From Ensifer adhaerens (lineage in GTDB: Bacteria; Pseudomonadota; Alphaproteobacteria; Rhizobiales; Rhizobiaceae): a DNA stretch of 64,000 nt. Positions 9,568 through 18,770 of the stretch are shown here, in pieces. The position numbers and the translations under genes were made by a program. The notes beneath the pieces were generated by a model that saw nothing but the letters and a program-made list of their open reading frames with translations, was not told where the DNA came from and did not search any database. The stretch lies in contig NZ_PNFP01000007.1 in NCBI RefSeq assembly GCF_002940685.1, forward strand, positions 285,372 through 349,371, written 5' to 3'. Positions within the stretch are counted from its first letter, which is position 1. Each line of letters opens with the position of its first letter.

Positions 9568-10674
9568 ATGACACAGGTCGACACCCTCGTGAGCAGCGCG
9601 GCGCTTGCGCCGAGCCGCGAAGTGCCGCCGGCGGCGCGCAGCCGCTGGTTCAGCGCCTATTTCGGCACGCCTGGCAATGCACTGATCACCATCCTGTGCC
9701 TCGGCACGGTCTTCGCGCTCGCCAAGCTCGCGATCGGCTGGCTCTTCGTCGACGCCACCTTTGTCGGCACGCCGGCGGAATGCAAGGCGACGAGCGGCGC
9801 TTGCTGGCCGTTCCTGTCGGCGAAGATGCGCTACATCTTCTTCGGCTTTTATCCCTTTGAAGAGCAATGGCGACCGCTGACGGCGATGCTCCTGTTTCTC
9901 GGCGCCTGCCTCGTCTCGATGGTGCCGAAGGTCTGGGGGCGGGGACTGCTGCTCGCGTGGGTCGCCGTCGTCCTGCCGGTGCTCTATGTGCTGATGGCGG
10001 GCGGCTACTTCGGCCTCACGGTCGTGCCGACGACGCAATGGGGCGGGCTGCCGCTTTCGTTCATGCTCTCCTTCATCGGGCTTGCCTGCGCGCTGCCGCT
10101 CGGCATTGCGCTGGCGCTCGCCCGCGCATCGAACCTTCCGGCAATCCGCGTCCTCGGCGTCGGCTTCATCGAGATCGTGCGCGGGGTGCCGCTGATCAGC
10201 ATCCTGTTCATGGCGACGGTCATGCTGCCCCTGTTCATGCCCAATGGCATCACCATCGACAAGCTGGTGCGGGCACAGGTGGCGATCATTCTCTTTGCCG
10301 CCGCCTATATCGCCGAGATCGTGCGCGGCGGCCTGCAGGCGATACCCAAGGGGCAGGTGGAGGCCGGCCAATCACTGGGGCTGCACTATTGGCAGATCAT
10401 GCGCAAGATCGTGCTGCCGCAGGCGTTGAAGAAGGTCATTCCGCCCTTGGTCAGCCTGTTCATCGGCTTCTTCCAGGATACGACGCTAGTGACGATCGTC
10501 GGTCTGCTCGACTTCCTCGACACCGTCCGCACCGCCATGCGCGACCCGCAATGGCAGGGCATCGCGGTGCTGGAGGGCTATGTCTTCGCCGCTGTCGTAT
10601 ACTTCGTTTTCAGCGCCCTTATGGGAGCTTACAGCCGTTTCCTCGAGCAATATTTCAGGACCACGCATGACTAA
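9568..10674 (+). CDS. Amino-acid ABC transporter permease (AapM/BztC-like)
   Basis: The 368-residue membrane protein is the partner permease of the upstream gene. It shows repeated hydrophobic spans and an EAA-type loop (QVEAGQSLGLHYWQIMRKIVLPQ) preceded by GGLQAIPKG. Like AapM, it is longer than single-domain permeases and carries a C-terminal block ending in the aromatic motif YSRFLEQYF. Together the two permeases should form the heterodimeric channel. The gene ends at 10674, eight bases inside the following amidohydrolase gene. In known Aap systems an AapP ATPase gene follows; here it does not. Confidence 0.88.
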   Translation: MTQVDTLVSSAALAPSREVPPAARSRWFSAYFGTPGNALITILCLGTVFALAKLAIGWLFVDATFVGTPAECKATSGACWPFLSAKMRYIFFGFYPFEEQWRPLTAMLLFLGACLVSMVPKVWGRGLLLAWVAVVLPVLYVLMAGGYFGLTVVPTTQWGGLPLSFMLSFIGLACALPLGIALALARASNLPAIRVLGVGFIEIVRGVPLISILFMATVMLPLFMPNGITIDKLVRAQVAIILFAAAYIAEIVRGGLQAIPKGQVEAGQSLGLHYWQIMRKIVLPQALKKVIPPLVSLFIGFFQDTTLVTIVGLLDFLDTVRTAMRDPQWQGIAVLEGYVFAAVVYFVFSALMGAYSRFLEQYFRTTHD

Positions 10675-12106
10675 AGAGATCCACGTCATCCGCAAAGCGC
10701 ATACGCTCGTCGCCTTCGACCGCGAGCTTAATGGCCATGTCTATCTCAACGACGCGGACGTCGCCTATGACGAGAAGGGCTTCGTGCATGTCGGAGGCCA
10801 CTATGACGGTCCGTTCGCCAGCGAGAGTTCCGGCCGCGACCGGATGATCCTGCCGGGCTTCGTCAACGTGCATTGCCATTCCGGCGAGGAGCCGATCTCC
10901 AAGGGCATCTTCGAGGACATGGGGACGGCAGCGCTCTGGGGCAATGCGCTCTACGAATACTCCAATCTTCTGGAAATCGATGACGACGCGATCGAAGCGT
11001 CGCTGACGGTCATGGTCGGCGACCTGATGCGCAGCGGCGTCACCACGCTGCTCGATATTGCCGGTCCGCATGCGAGTTGGCTGCCGACGCTTGCCAAGAG
11101 TGGTGCGCGCGCCTTCGTCGCGCCGGGTTTCCGCGAAGCGCAATGGCACGTCGAAGACAGCCATCGTCTCGACTTCCGTTGGGACAGGGCGCGGGGACGC
11201 GAAGCCTTTGCGCGAGCGCTTGAGGTCGTCGATACTGCCAATGCACACCCATCGGGCCGCCTTGGCGGCGTCGTCGCACCGTCGCAGATCGAGACCTGCT
11301 CGCCGGAACTGTTGCAGGATGCGGTGGCGGCAGCCCGTCAGCGCGGCATGCCGATCACCATTCACGCCGCCCAGACCATGACCGAGCACGAAGAACTCTT
11401 GCGCCGGCACGGGCTGACGGCCGTCCAATATCTCGAAAAGCTGGGTCTGCTCGGCAAGGACCTGATCCTTGGCCATTGCATCTTCGTCGACAGCCATTCC
11501 TGGACGCGGCAGCGCACGGAGATCGACTTGCGTCTGCTCGCCGATCGCCAGACGACGGTCGCCCATTGCCCGGTCACCTTCTCGCGTAGCGGCATGGCGC
11601 TGGAATCGGTCGGCCGCTACCGCCGCGCGGGCGTCAACGTCGCGCTCGGCACCGACAGCTATCCGTTCAACATGCTCGAGGAAATGCGTCAGGCGATGAT
11701 CTGCGCGCGGCTGTCGGGCAAGTCCGTCTTCGACGTATCCACCGGCGACATCCTTGAGGCGGCTACGACCGCCGGCGCCCGGGCACTCGGCCGTGATGAC
11801 ATCGGCCAGATCGCCGTCGGCGCGAAGGCGGACTTCCTGGTGGTCGATCTCAGGCACAACGCCATGCAGCCGGTCTACGACCCCTTGCGCAACCTGCTGC
11901 ATTGCGCGGCCGAGCGGGCGATCGAGCGTGTCCACGTGGACGGCACTTGCGTCGTCAGTGATGGCCGCCCGACCTTGATCGATTATGACGGCGCGCTCGC
12001 AAAGCTCCAGGAAGCGCAGGACTACGCTTGCCGCAAGGCGGCCGAGAATGACACGAAGGGTCGCGCAATGGGGACACTTGCGCCGCTCTCACTGCCGCGC
12101 AGGTAA
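10667..12106 (+). CDS. Amidohydrolase-superfamily deaminase/chlorohydrolase-like enzyme
   Basis: The 479-residue enzyme belongs to the TrzN/AtzA/SsnA-type branch of the amidohydrolase superfamily, which hydrolyses amino or halide groups on ring compounds or guanidine-like substrates. Metal ligands are visible: HCHS early (residues about 64-67), a His in THAAQTMTEH, GHCIFVDSHSW, and the catalytic Asp in ALGTDSYPFNM. A small beta-sandwich is formed by the N- and C-terminal ends. The ATG overlaps the permease gene, so the enzyme is translationally coupled to an uptake system and probably acts on its substrate or a derivative. The real substrate is unknown. Confidence 0.87.
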   Translation: MTKEIHVIRKAHTLVAFDRELNGHVYLNDADVAYDEKGFVHVGGHYDGPFASESSGRDRMILPGFVNVHCHSGEEPISKGIFEDMGTAALWGNALYEYSNLLEIDDDAIEASLTVMVGDLMRSGVTTLLDIAGPHASWLPTLAKSGARAFVAPGFREAQWHVEDSHRLDFRWDRARGREAFARALEVVDTANAHPSGRLGGVVAPSQIETCSPELLQDAVAAARQRGMPITIHAAQTMTEHEELLRRHGLTAVQYLEKLGLLGKDLILGHCIFVDSHSWTRQRTEIDLRLLADRQTTVAHCPVTFSRSGMALESVGRYRRAGVNVALGTDSYPFNMLEEMRQAMICARLSGKSVFDVSTGDILEAATTAGARALGRDDIGQIAVGAKADFLVVDLRHNAMQPVYDPLRNLLHCAAERAIERVHVDGTCVVSDGRPTLIDYDGALAKLQEAQDYACRKAAENDTKGRAMGTLAPLSLPRR

Positions 12107-12122
12107 GTCCGGGCGCGGCCCG

Positions 12123-12710
12123 TCAGGACAGAAAGCGGTGTGCGGCGAAGAGGCAGATCAGGACTGTCGCCGCCGCGCCCGCCAGCGCGCCAAGACGCCT
12201 TTCGAGGAAATCCCGGATCTCTTCGCCGAAATGGCGCAGCAGCCAGGCGAGCAGGAAGAAGCGCGCGCCGCGGGCAATGATTGCCGAGACGATGAATAGG
12301 CCGAGATGGATGTTGGCGGCGCCCGAAAGGATGGTCACGACCTTGATCGGCGGCAGATGCGCCAGGCCCGAGGTGACGAGCAGCAATGCCAGCATCTCGC
12401 TGTCGACCGAGGCTTTCAGGTGTTCGAAGGTATCGAGCTTGCCGTAGAATTCGAGCAGCGGCCTGGCGATGGTGTCGAAGGCGTAATGGCCGAGATACCA
12501 GCCGGCGATGCCGCCAAGTACCGAACAGACCGTCGCCACCAGCGCATAGCGCCGGGCTCGCTCCGGGCGCGCCAGCGCCATCGGGATCAAGAGAAGATCC
12601 GCCGGCACCGGAAAGATCGAGCTTTCGACAAAGGCGATGATGCCAAGCCAGACAATGGCGGTCTCCCGCGTCGCGAGCGACATTGTCCAATCATAAAGAC
12701 GTCGAAGCAT
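12123..12710 (-). CDS. DedA/SNARE-associated family membrane protein (YqaA-like)
   Basis: The 195-residue protein is a small multi-span inner-membrane protein of the DedA/VTT superfamily, of YqaA type. Recognisable parts are the N-terminal re-entrant-loop region FVESSIFPVPADLLLIPMAL, a Gly-rich span (VCSVLGGIAGWYLGHYAF), and a basic loop before the last span (RHFGEEIRDFLERR). Members of this superfamily include lipid scramblases and flippases for undecaprenyl phosphate; the role of this one is not established. It lies convergent to the amidohydrolase gene with only 16 bases between. Confidence 0.85.
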   Translation of the reverse strand: MLRRLYDWTMSLATRETAIVWLGIIAFVESSIFPVPADLLLIPMALARPERARRYALVATVCSVLGGIAGWYLGHYAFDTIARPLLEFYGKLDTFEHLKASVDSEMLALLLVTSGLAHLPPIKVVTILSGAANIHLGLFIVSAIIARGARFFLLAWLLRHFGEEIRDFLERRLGALAGAAATVLICLFAAHRFLS

Positions 12711-12833
12711 GAATTAGGATTCGCTGTTGGCCGTTGATTTTCCCTATTGGCGACCGAACGGGGTGTAAATGTGACGGGCTCCAGCCGATCCCGGGATGGA
12801 GACAGGAACCTGTCGCCCGCGTGGCCAACGCTC

Positions 12834-13739
12834 CTACCAGGCGGTTGCCGCCCGCGCATAGCGCCCGGGCGACTGCCCGACATGGCGGCTGAAGGCCGTG
12901 CTGAAGGTGCTGGCTGATCCGTAGCCGACACGCTCGGCGACGGCGGCAAGGTCCAGCTCGCGTTGCCTAAGCAGGTCCTTGGCGATCGCCATGCGCCAGA
13001 CGAGCAGATATTCCATCGGCGGCACGCCGACGGCGCGGGTGAAGCGCTCGAAGAAGACAGACCTGGAAAGCGCCGCCTCGCGCGCCAGTTCCGCCACGGT
13101 CCAGGCATGGGCCGGAGTGCTGTGGATCTGGCGAATGGCCGCCGCCAACCGCGCATCGGCGAGCCCGCGCAACAGGCCGGGTGTCGCACTTTCGCCTTGG
13201 ATGGTGCGAAGCGCCTCGACGAGCATCACTTCCACAAGCCGCGCCAGAACCAGGTCGCGGCCGGGGCGCTCGTCGCGCGCCTCGTCTCCCACCATGCGCA
13301 CGAGCGTCGAAAGCCGGTCGATCCCGCGCAAGTGCATCAAGGCCGGCAGCAGCGAAACCAAGAGCCAGGCATCGGGCGAGTCGAGAACGAAATAGCCGCC
13401 GAGCAGACGCACGTCCGGTTCGCCGTCCTGCCTGCCATGACGGACGTCGCCAACCGGCGACGGAACTGCCTTGGGATCGACGAAGGTTGGCTGCACCGGG
13501 TCGAAGCCCGAGATGGTGAAGCCGGGCGTGCTCGGCAACAACACGAAGTCGCCCGCCTGCAGCGTCACCGGCGCCTCGCCATCGACCGCCAGCCGGCACG
13601 CCCCCTCGGTGACGGTGCAAAAGCTCGGATGGCCGAACTCGGAATACCGCACCGCCCAGCGACCGGCGCCGCTGATGCCCTTGGTGAACACCGTGCGCGG
13701 GCGCAGAAGCTGGATAAGTTGCGAGAGCGGATCGGTCAT
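12834..13739 (-). CDS. AraC-family regulator with N-terminal cupin domain
   Basis: The 301-residue protein has a cupin-type sensor (about residues 25-190; RLAVDGEAPVTLQAGDFVLLP is the beta-barrel signature) and a C-terminal pair of helix-turn-helices (about 205-300). The second HTH includes VAERVGYGSASTFSTAFSRHVG, followed by SPGRYAR, the AraC-family end motif. ATG at 13739 (MTDPLSQL) fits the family start better than the more upstream 13760. It diverges from an SDR gene across about 100 bases. Regulators of this cupin_6 group very often control an adjacent oxidoreductase, so the SDR is the likely target. Confidence 0.9.
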   Translation of the reverse strand: MTDPLSQLIQLLRPRTVFTKGISGAGRWAVRYSEFGHPSFCTVTEGACRLAVDGEAPVTLQAGDFVLLPSTPGFTISGFDPVQPTFVDPKAVPSPVGDVRHGRQDGEPDVRLLGGYFVLDSPDAWLLVSLLPALMHLRGIDRLSTLVRMVGDEARDERPGRDLVLARLVEVMLVEALRTIQGESATPGLLRGLADARLAAAIRQIHSTPAHAWTVAELAREAALSRSVFFERFTRAVGVPPMEYLLVWRMAIAKDLLRQRELDLAAVAERVGYGSASTFSTAFSRHVGQSPGRYARAATAW

Positions 13740-13836
13740 TTCAGGACGATAGCAAATCAAATCAGGACTTCAAGCCGTAGAACGTCCGGCGTCGTCACCG
13801 TATTTCGTTTTCATCGCAACCACGAAGGATACCGCT

Positions 13837-14580
13837 ATGAAAACTGTACTGATCACTGGCTGCTCTTCCGGCTACGGGCTGGAGACGGCGCGGCGCTTTC
13901 ATGCCGAAGGCTGGAACGTGATCGCCACGATGCGCTCGCCCCGACACGATATCCTGCCGAAATCGGGGCGGTTTCGTCTGCTGGCGCTCGATGTCACCGA
14001 TCCCGACAGCATCTCAGCCGTGATCGAGGAAAGCGGTCCGATCGACGCGCTCGTCAACAATGCCGGCATCGGCGTGGTCGGTGCCTTCGAGGCGACGCCG
14101 ATGTCCCATATCCGCAAGGTTTTCGACACCAACACTTTCGGCGTGATGGCGATGACCCAGGCAGTGATACCGCAGTTCCGTACCCGCAAGGCGGGCGTCA
14201 TCGTCAACGTCACCTCCAGCGTGACGCTTGCCGCCATGCCGCTGGCCGCGGCCTACACCGCCAGCAAGACGGCGATCACCGGCTTCACCGGTTCGCTTGC
14301 CCACGAGCTTGCCGCCTTCGATATCCGCGTCAAACTGGTCGAGCCGGGTTACGCGCCAACCACCCGCTTTGCCCACAACACCACGGTGCGGGTCGAGGAC
14401 CTGATCCCCGAGGCCTACGCCGAATTCGCAGCGCCGATCTTCGCCCAATTTGCAGCTCCCCCTCTGGTGACGAAGGAGGCCGACGTCGCGGAGGCTGTTT
14501 GGCAGGCAACGAACGATTTGTCAGGCCAGCTCCATTTCCCGGCCGGCGCCGATGCGGTGGCGCTGGCCCAGGCACGCTGA
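13837..14580 (+). CDS. Short-chain dehydrogenase/reductase
   Basis: The 247-residue protein is a classical SDR. It has the nucleotide-binding TGCSSGYG at residues 7-14, NNAGIG near residue 73, the catalytic Ser in NVTSSVTLA, and the catalytic YTASK. The Tyr-to-Lys spacing is canonical. The C-terminal region, with VKLVEPGYAPTTRF, matches SDRs acting on lipophilic or small carbonyl substrates with NAD(P)H. It is divergent from, and probably controlled by, the AraC-type gene. The exact substrate cannot be read from sequence. Confidence 0.9.
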   Translation: MKTVLITGCSSGYGLETARRFHAEGWNVIATMRSPRHDILPKSGRFRLLALDVTDPDSISAVIEESGPIDALVNNAGIGVVGAFEATPMSHIRKVFDTNTFGVMAMTQAVIPQFRTRKAGVIVNVTSSVTLAAMPLAAAYTASKTAITGFTGSLAHELAAFDIRVKLVEPGYAPTTRFAHNTTVRVEDLIPEAYAEFAAPIFAQFAAPPLVTKEADVAEAVWQATNDLSGQLHFPAGADAVALAQAR

Positions 14581-14609
14581 AGATCCTGAGGCCTATCGCA
14601 GGTGCGCGC

Positions 14610-15419
14610 TCATGCGATCTCGGGGTAGCCGAGACGATGTGCGAAGCGCGCCAACTCGGCCACAGGCTCGTAATCCGCATCCGACAGAACCGCGAAGTCT
14701 TTTAGGCAAAGCACATCGCGGGCCTCAGCCAAATTGGGCTCCGTGATCGCCCGTCCGAGTGAGCCGCGCAGCAGCAAAAGCTCGTCGTCCGAGGCGTCGC
14801 CGCGGGTGATGAGCGGCAGGCCCGGCGTGCTCGCCGTGGCGGCCAGGACCCGCAGACCGGCCACGCGCTCCGGATCAAAACGTTGCGTGTTGCCGTAGGT
14901 CACGCAGTCGATCGCGGCCACGTCGGCAGTGCCCGATGCAACCGCGTCAATGCTTGCCAGATGACTTCCGGTTTCGGCAACAGAGGAGAAGAACAGGCCA
15001 TTGCGGCTGTGGGGTGCGATTGCCGCGCGCAACAGATTGGTTCCGGAATTGCTGATCGGATCGTTGATGGTAACCCGCGTCCCCCTGAGATCTTCGAGGG
15101 AACGGATCGGGGCGTTTGCTCGCACGATGATGAAGCTGCACATGTAGGGCCCGTCGCAGCTCGGGTGCCCGTAGACCGGCGTAGCGACAAGGCGAACCTT
15201 GCCGCGCAGATGCCGGACATAGGGGTAACCGCAGGTTTGTGCGAGGAGCAGCGTCGGATGAAGCCAGGCCTCATCATGACGAAGGCGGCCATCCAACCGG
15301 TCGGGCACATCCGCCAGACCCTCGTGCCGCAGGTCGTCGCGCAGGAATTCCCAGAGCGCCGCCGTTGCGGCCGCGAGCGGCGGCGGGCTGACATACATCG
15401 CAAGGCTGGCTATCCGCAT
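14610..15419 (-). CDS. PhnD-like phosphate/phosphonate-type binding protein without signal peptide
   Basis: The 269-residue protein resembles the PhnD/SsuA-like group of periplasmic binding proteins. Motifs include SLEDLRGTRVTINDPISNSG and the domain-crossover region VAAIDCVTYGN. No Sec or Tat signal precedes it: the N-terminus MRIASLAMYVSPPP goes directly into the fold. It may therefore act in the cytoplasm or be exported differently. No permease or ATPase genes adjoin it. Proteins of this short type occur as stand-alone genes in many proteobacteria, with unclear roles. Confidence 0.78.
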   Translation of the reverse strand: MRIASLAMYVSPPPLAAATAALWEFLRDDLRHEGLADVPDRLDGRLRHDEAWLHPTLLLAQTCGYPYVRHLRGKVRLVATPVYGHPSCDGPYMCSFIIVRANAPIRSLEDLRGTRVTINDPISNSGTNLLRAAIAPHSRNGLFFSSVAETGSHLASIDAVASGTADVAAIDCVTYGNTQRFDPERVAGLRVLAATASTPGLPLITRGDASDDELLLLRGSLGRAITEPNLAEARDVLCLKDFAVLSDADYEPVAELARFAHRLGYPEIA

Positions 15420-15546
15420 GGTTCCCCGCGCTCCATGAGCACTCCCGCCATGGCGTAAAATGCGTTCGGCGAAGCGTCAAGGCCATGGTCCTCGCGTCAA
15501 GGCGGTGGCACCTATGCGTCTGGACGGCGGCCGCCAGGGGGCGAGG

Positions 15547-17826
15547 TCAGGCCGTGCGGCGAAGGTCAGCCAGCTCTTCCGCGCGTGTTTCCGATCGACG
15601 TCCGCCGGATGTGGTGCGGAAGCGCGCGACCAGATCGAACAGGCCGGATGCCTGGCCGGAGAGCCTGTGGGTCATGGCGGTGCTGTCCTCGACCATTGCA
15701 TTGTTCTGCTGGGTCACCGCGTCCAGCGACAGCATGGTCTGGTTGATGTGCTGCAAGTCGGTTGCCTGGTCGCGGGCGTCACCGGCGATCTGCAGGGTCT
15801 GCTCGTTGATCGCATGGATCTGACCGGAGATTTCGTCGAGTGCGTCGCCGGCGGCGCGTACCAGCGAAACGCCCTTTGCCACTTCGTCGGCCGAAGTCGT
15901 GATGATCGCCTTGATTTCCCGGGCGGCGTGCGCCGATTTCTGCGCCAGCTCCCGCACCTCGTGGGCAACGACCGCAAAGCCCTTGCCCGCTTCGCCGGCG
16001 CGCGCCGCCTCGACCCCTGCGTTCAGGGCCAGGAGGTTGGTCTGGAACGCGATGTCGTTGATCGTGCCGATGATCTGGGAGATGGCGACCGATCCCTTCT
16101 CGATCTGGGCCATGGCGCCGACGGCGTTCATCACCACCTCGCCCGAGCGGTCGGAGCTCGCCTTGGCGGCAGCCGCGATCGTGGTTGCCGATGTGGCGTG
16201 TTCGGCCGTGCGGCCGATCGTGGCGGTGATTGCGCTGAGGGCTGCGGTCGCTTCTTCCAAGGTTGCTGCCTGATGTTCGGTGCGTTTGGCAAGTTGACCG
16301 ATGGCGTCGCGCATCTCGCCGGTCTCTCCGTCGATATCGGCGCTTCTCGCCTTCACGTCGCCAAGCGTCAATGCAAGGCTCTCCAGGGATTGGTTGAAGT
16401 CCGAGCGCAGGCGATCGAACCCGGCGCCGAAGGGCCGGTCGATGCGGGCGGTCAGGTCGCCCTGGGATAGACGTTCCAGTCCTGCGGCCAGCATTTCCAC
16501 GGCCTCGTTGATCTGGTGTGATACTTCCGCCTGGGTCGCCTCGCGGCCCTGCCGCTCCTCTTCGATCATGGTCCGTGTCTGCGCCGCCTCTGCCTCAAGG
16601 CGGGCACGGTCGTGAAGAGCGTCGCGGAAGACGAGGACGGAGCGGGCCATGTCGCCGATCTCGTCCTTGCGGGTGCCGCCGACGCCGCTGATCGTCGTGT
16701 CGCCATCGGCAAGCCGGCTCATGTCGCGGACGAGACCGGTGATCGGGCGGGTCAGCCGGCGCGAATACCAGATGGAAATTGCCAGCGCGGCCGCCAGGAC
16801 GGCGAGCGCAGCCGCAAGCGTCCAGTTGCGCAAGGCGGTGACGGCAGCGAATGCCTCTCGCGAGGTCATGACGGCGGCCATGGTCCAGCGGGTGCCGAAA
16901 GCATCGAGGCTGGTCGCCGCGAGCTGCGCTTCCTCGCCGCGGAAATCGGCAAGCCTGCTGCTGACGATGCCGCCCTCCGCCGGCTGATCGGCCACGATCC
17001 GGGCCTTGAGCATATCGTTGCCAGCCGTGGCGGCGCTGTCGGCGAGGAAGAACCCGTTCCCGTCGAGCAGGATCGTTTCGCCGGTTTCGCCAAGGCCGGT
17101 GCGGTTGCCGACGATTTCGCCGATCCGGGCGTCCGGCATCTCCAGGATCAGCGTGCCGATCTTGCCGTCGATCGATTCCAGCGGAATGGCGATGAAAGCC
17201 GCGGCGCTGCCGGCGAGCGGTCCATAGGTCTCGTAGGACGCAAAGGCCAATCTGCTCTTGTCCGTTCCCTCGGCCGTTTCCCGGAAGACGCGACCGAGAC
17301 CCGTGCCCTTCCAGGTCGCTTCCTTGAGGTTGACGCCAAAGTTGCCCTTCTTGTTGAGGGAGTAGACGACGTTGCCGCTGAGGTTGGCAAGCAGCACGTC
17401 GCGATAGCCATGGGCTTCCGCGAAGCGGCGGAAAAACGGGTGATAACGCGCATGCAACGTGTCGTAGTCGTCGACGCCGGCGCTGCTGTAGAGCGCGTGC
17501 TTGTCTTCGGCGTTGGGGTTCTCCGCGAGATAGCGGCGCTGCAGTTCGGTCTCGGCCTTGTCGCCGAGCCTGGCTGTGGCGCCATTCAGGTCGCTGAGTG
17601 CCTTGGCGACGGACTTCTGCGCCTGCAGATTGCGCAGGTCGTTCTCCACGGTGGCGAGGTAATGGCGAAGCTCGTTGCGGCGGGCATCGGCGAGCGCCTC
17701 GAGCTTCTCGATCGCCGCGCGCGATGACAGGTCGCCACTGACCGTCAGGCTGGCAAGGCTGGTGGCGGCAATGGAAAAGGCAGCAAGAGCCGCCGCTGCG
17801 AGGGGAAGCTTCGCGGACAAACGCAT
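15547..17826 (-). CDS. Methyl-accepting chemotaxis protein with periplasmic Cache sensor
   Basis: The 759-residue chemoreceptor has an N-terminal membrane span (residues about 8-28), a periplasmic double-Cache-like sensor (about 30-320), a second span (TLAAALAVLAAALAISIWY), HAMP segments, and a C-terminal signalling domain. The hairpin tip that contacts CheA/CheW reads FQTNLLALNAGVEAARAGEAGKGFAVVAHEVR when joined across its parts (roughly 16040-15940). The start at 17826 (MRLSAKLPL) is chosen because it places the span directly at the N-terminus; a Met 11 codons upstream is possible. Ligand is unknown. No other chemotaxis genes are nearby. Confidence 0.92.
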   Translation of the reverse strand: MRLSAKLPLAAAALAAFSIAATSLASLTVSGDLSSRAAIEKLEALADARRNELRHYLATVENDLRNLQAQKSVAKALSDLNGATARLGDKAETELQRRYLAENPNAEDKHALYSSAGVDDYDTLHARYHPFFRRFAEAHGYRDVLLANLSGNVVYSLNKKGNFGVNLKEATWKGTGLGRVFRETAEGTDKSRLAFASYETYGPLAGSAAAFIAIPLESIDGKIGTLILEMPDARIGEIVGNRTGLGETGETILLDGNGFFLADSAATAGNDMLKARIVADQPAEGGIVSSRLADFRGEEAQLAATSLDAFGTRWTMAAVMTSREAFAAVTALRNWTLAAALAVLAAALAISIWYSRRLTRPITGLVRDMSRLADGDTTISGVGGTRKDEIGDMARSVLVFRDALHDRARLEAEAAQTRTMIEEERQGREATQAEVSHQINEAVEMLAAGLERLSQGDLTARIDRPFGAGFDRLRSDFNQSLESLALTLGDVKARSADIDGETGEMRDAIGQLAKRTEHQAATLEEATAALSAITATIGRTAEHATSATTIAAAAKASSDRSGEVVMNAVGAMAQIEKGSVAISQIIGTINDIAFQTNLLALNAGVEAARAGEAGKGFAVVAHEVRELAQKSAHAAREIKAIITTSADEVAKGVSLVRAAGDALDEISGQIHAINEQTLQIAGDARDQATDLQHINQTMLSLDAVTQQNNAMVEDSTAMTHRLSGQASGLFDLVARFRTTSGGRRSETRAEELADLRRTA

Positions 17827-17989
17827 AACAAGCACCGGGCTTAAGGGGAGGGAGGCCATGCCGAAGGCTGGTCGCGACGCCTCATGCGCCCGGCGGAAGG
17901 GCTTCCGCGCGGAGAGTTATACCGTCTCACGTTACAGCTTGATGACAGTTGGATGGCATCGTCAAAGTTTGTCGCGGAGGGCGGTGGCC

Positions 17990-18637
17990 CTATCTCGGCA
18001 AGGCGCCCGTCAGGAAAATGTCGGCGCAGCTTTCTGCTCGTGCCGTGATCGTCGCCTCGTCGATGGTGCCAAGGCAACCCATCATGACGGCGCGTTGCGG
18101 CTCCATCGCCATCATGCCGCGCAGCATGCCTGCGGTCAGACGCGGGTCGGCCACCGCGAGCCGGCCGTGGGCCACCTGGGTCCTCAGCCATCGCTCCAAG
18201 GTGGCACTTGTCCGCTGGATCGCCTGCTCCCAGAAGGTGGCAGCAACTTCGGGGAAGCGTTCTGCCTCGGCGAGCACCAGGCGGATGATCGCGATCGTGT
18301 CGCGCGAGAGCACGAGATGTCCGTAGGCGGCAAGCAGGTGCACCAGGCCACCCCTTACGCCCAGATCTTCCAGGTTTTCTTCATCGGCTTCCAGCACGAA
18401 CTCGGCAATCCTGAGGGAGATGACGCGCTCGAACAGATTGGCCTTGGTCGGAAACAGCCGATAGAGCGTCTTGGTGGAAACGCCGGCATTCTGAGCGATG
18501 ATATTGATGTTCGCCGCCTCGTAGCCGAAATCGCAGAATTGCCGTTCCGCGGCCAGGACGATCACCTGGCGCGTCTCGTCGTCCGGCCGGACCTGGGGAC
18601 GGCCGCGGGAGCGTGGCGTCTTCTGCTTTTCGATCAT
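17990..18637 (-). CDS. TetR-family transcriptional regulator
   Basis: The 215-residue protein has a TetR N-terminal DNA-binding domain (about residues 18-75): VLAAERQFCDFGYEAANIN, then the recognition helix region AGVSTKTLYRLFPTKANLF. The C-terminal ligand domain has WEQAIQRTSATLERWL and MLRGMMAMEP, as in TetR_C regulators of efflux or lipid metabolism. It lies divergent to ligD across about 130 bases, and the chemoreceptor gene follows on the same strand. Its target is not evident; control of the repair island is possible but unproven. Confidence 0.88.
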   Translation of the reverse strand: MIEKQKTPRSRGRPQVRPDDETRQVIVLAAERQFCDFGYEAANINIIAQNAGVSTKTLYRLFPTKANLFERVISLRIAEFVLEADEENLEDLGVRGGLVHLLAAYGHLVLSRDTIAIIRLVLAEAERFPEVAATFWEQAIQRTSATLERWLRTQVAHGRLAVADPRLTAGMLRGMMAMEPQRAVMMGCLGTIDEATITARAESCADIFLTGALPR

Positions 18638-18770
18638 GACGGCTTTCCAAATTCATCGAATTTTTAGGTGAGCCGAGTTGAGAAAGCAATTGTTTTCCGA
18701 AATTTCTGCGCCGCGTGTCCTGGCCGTGGCGCATATTGCGACCTTTGCGAACACGTTTTAGCTTTGCTGT

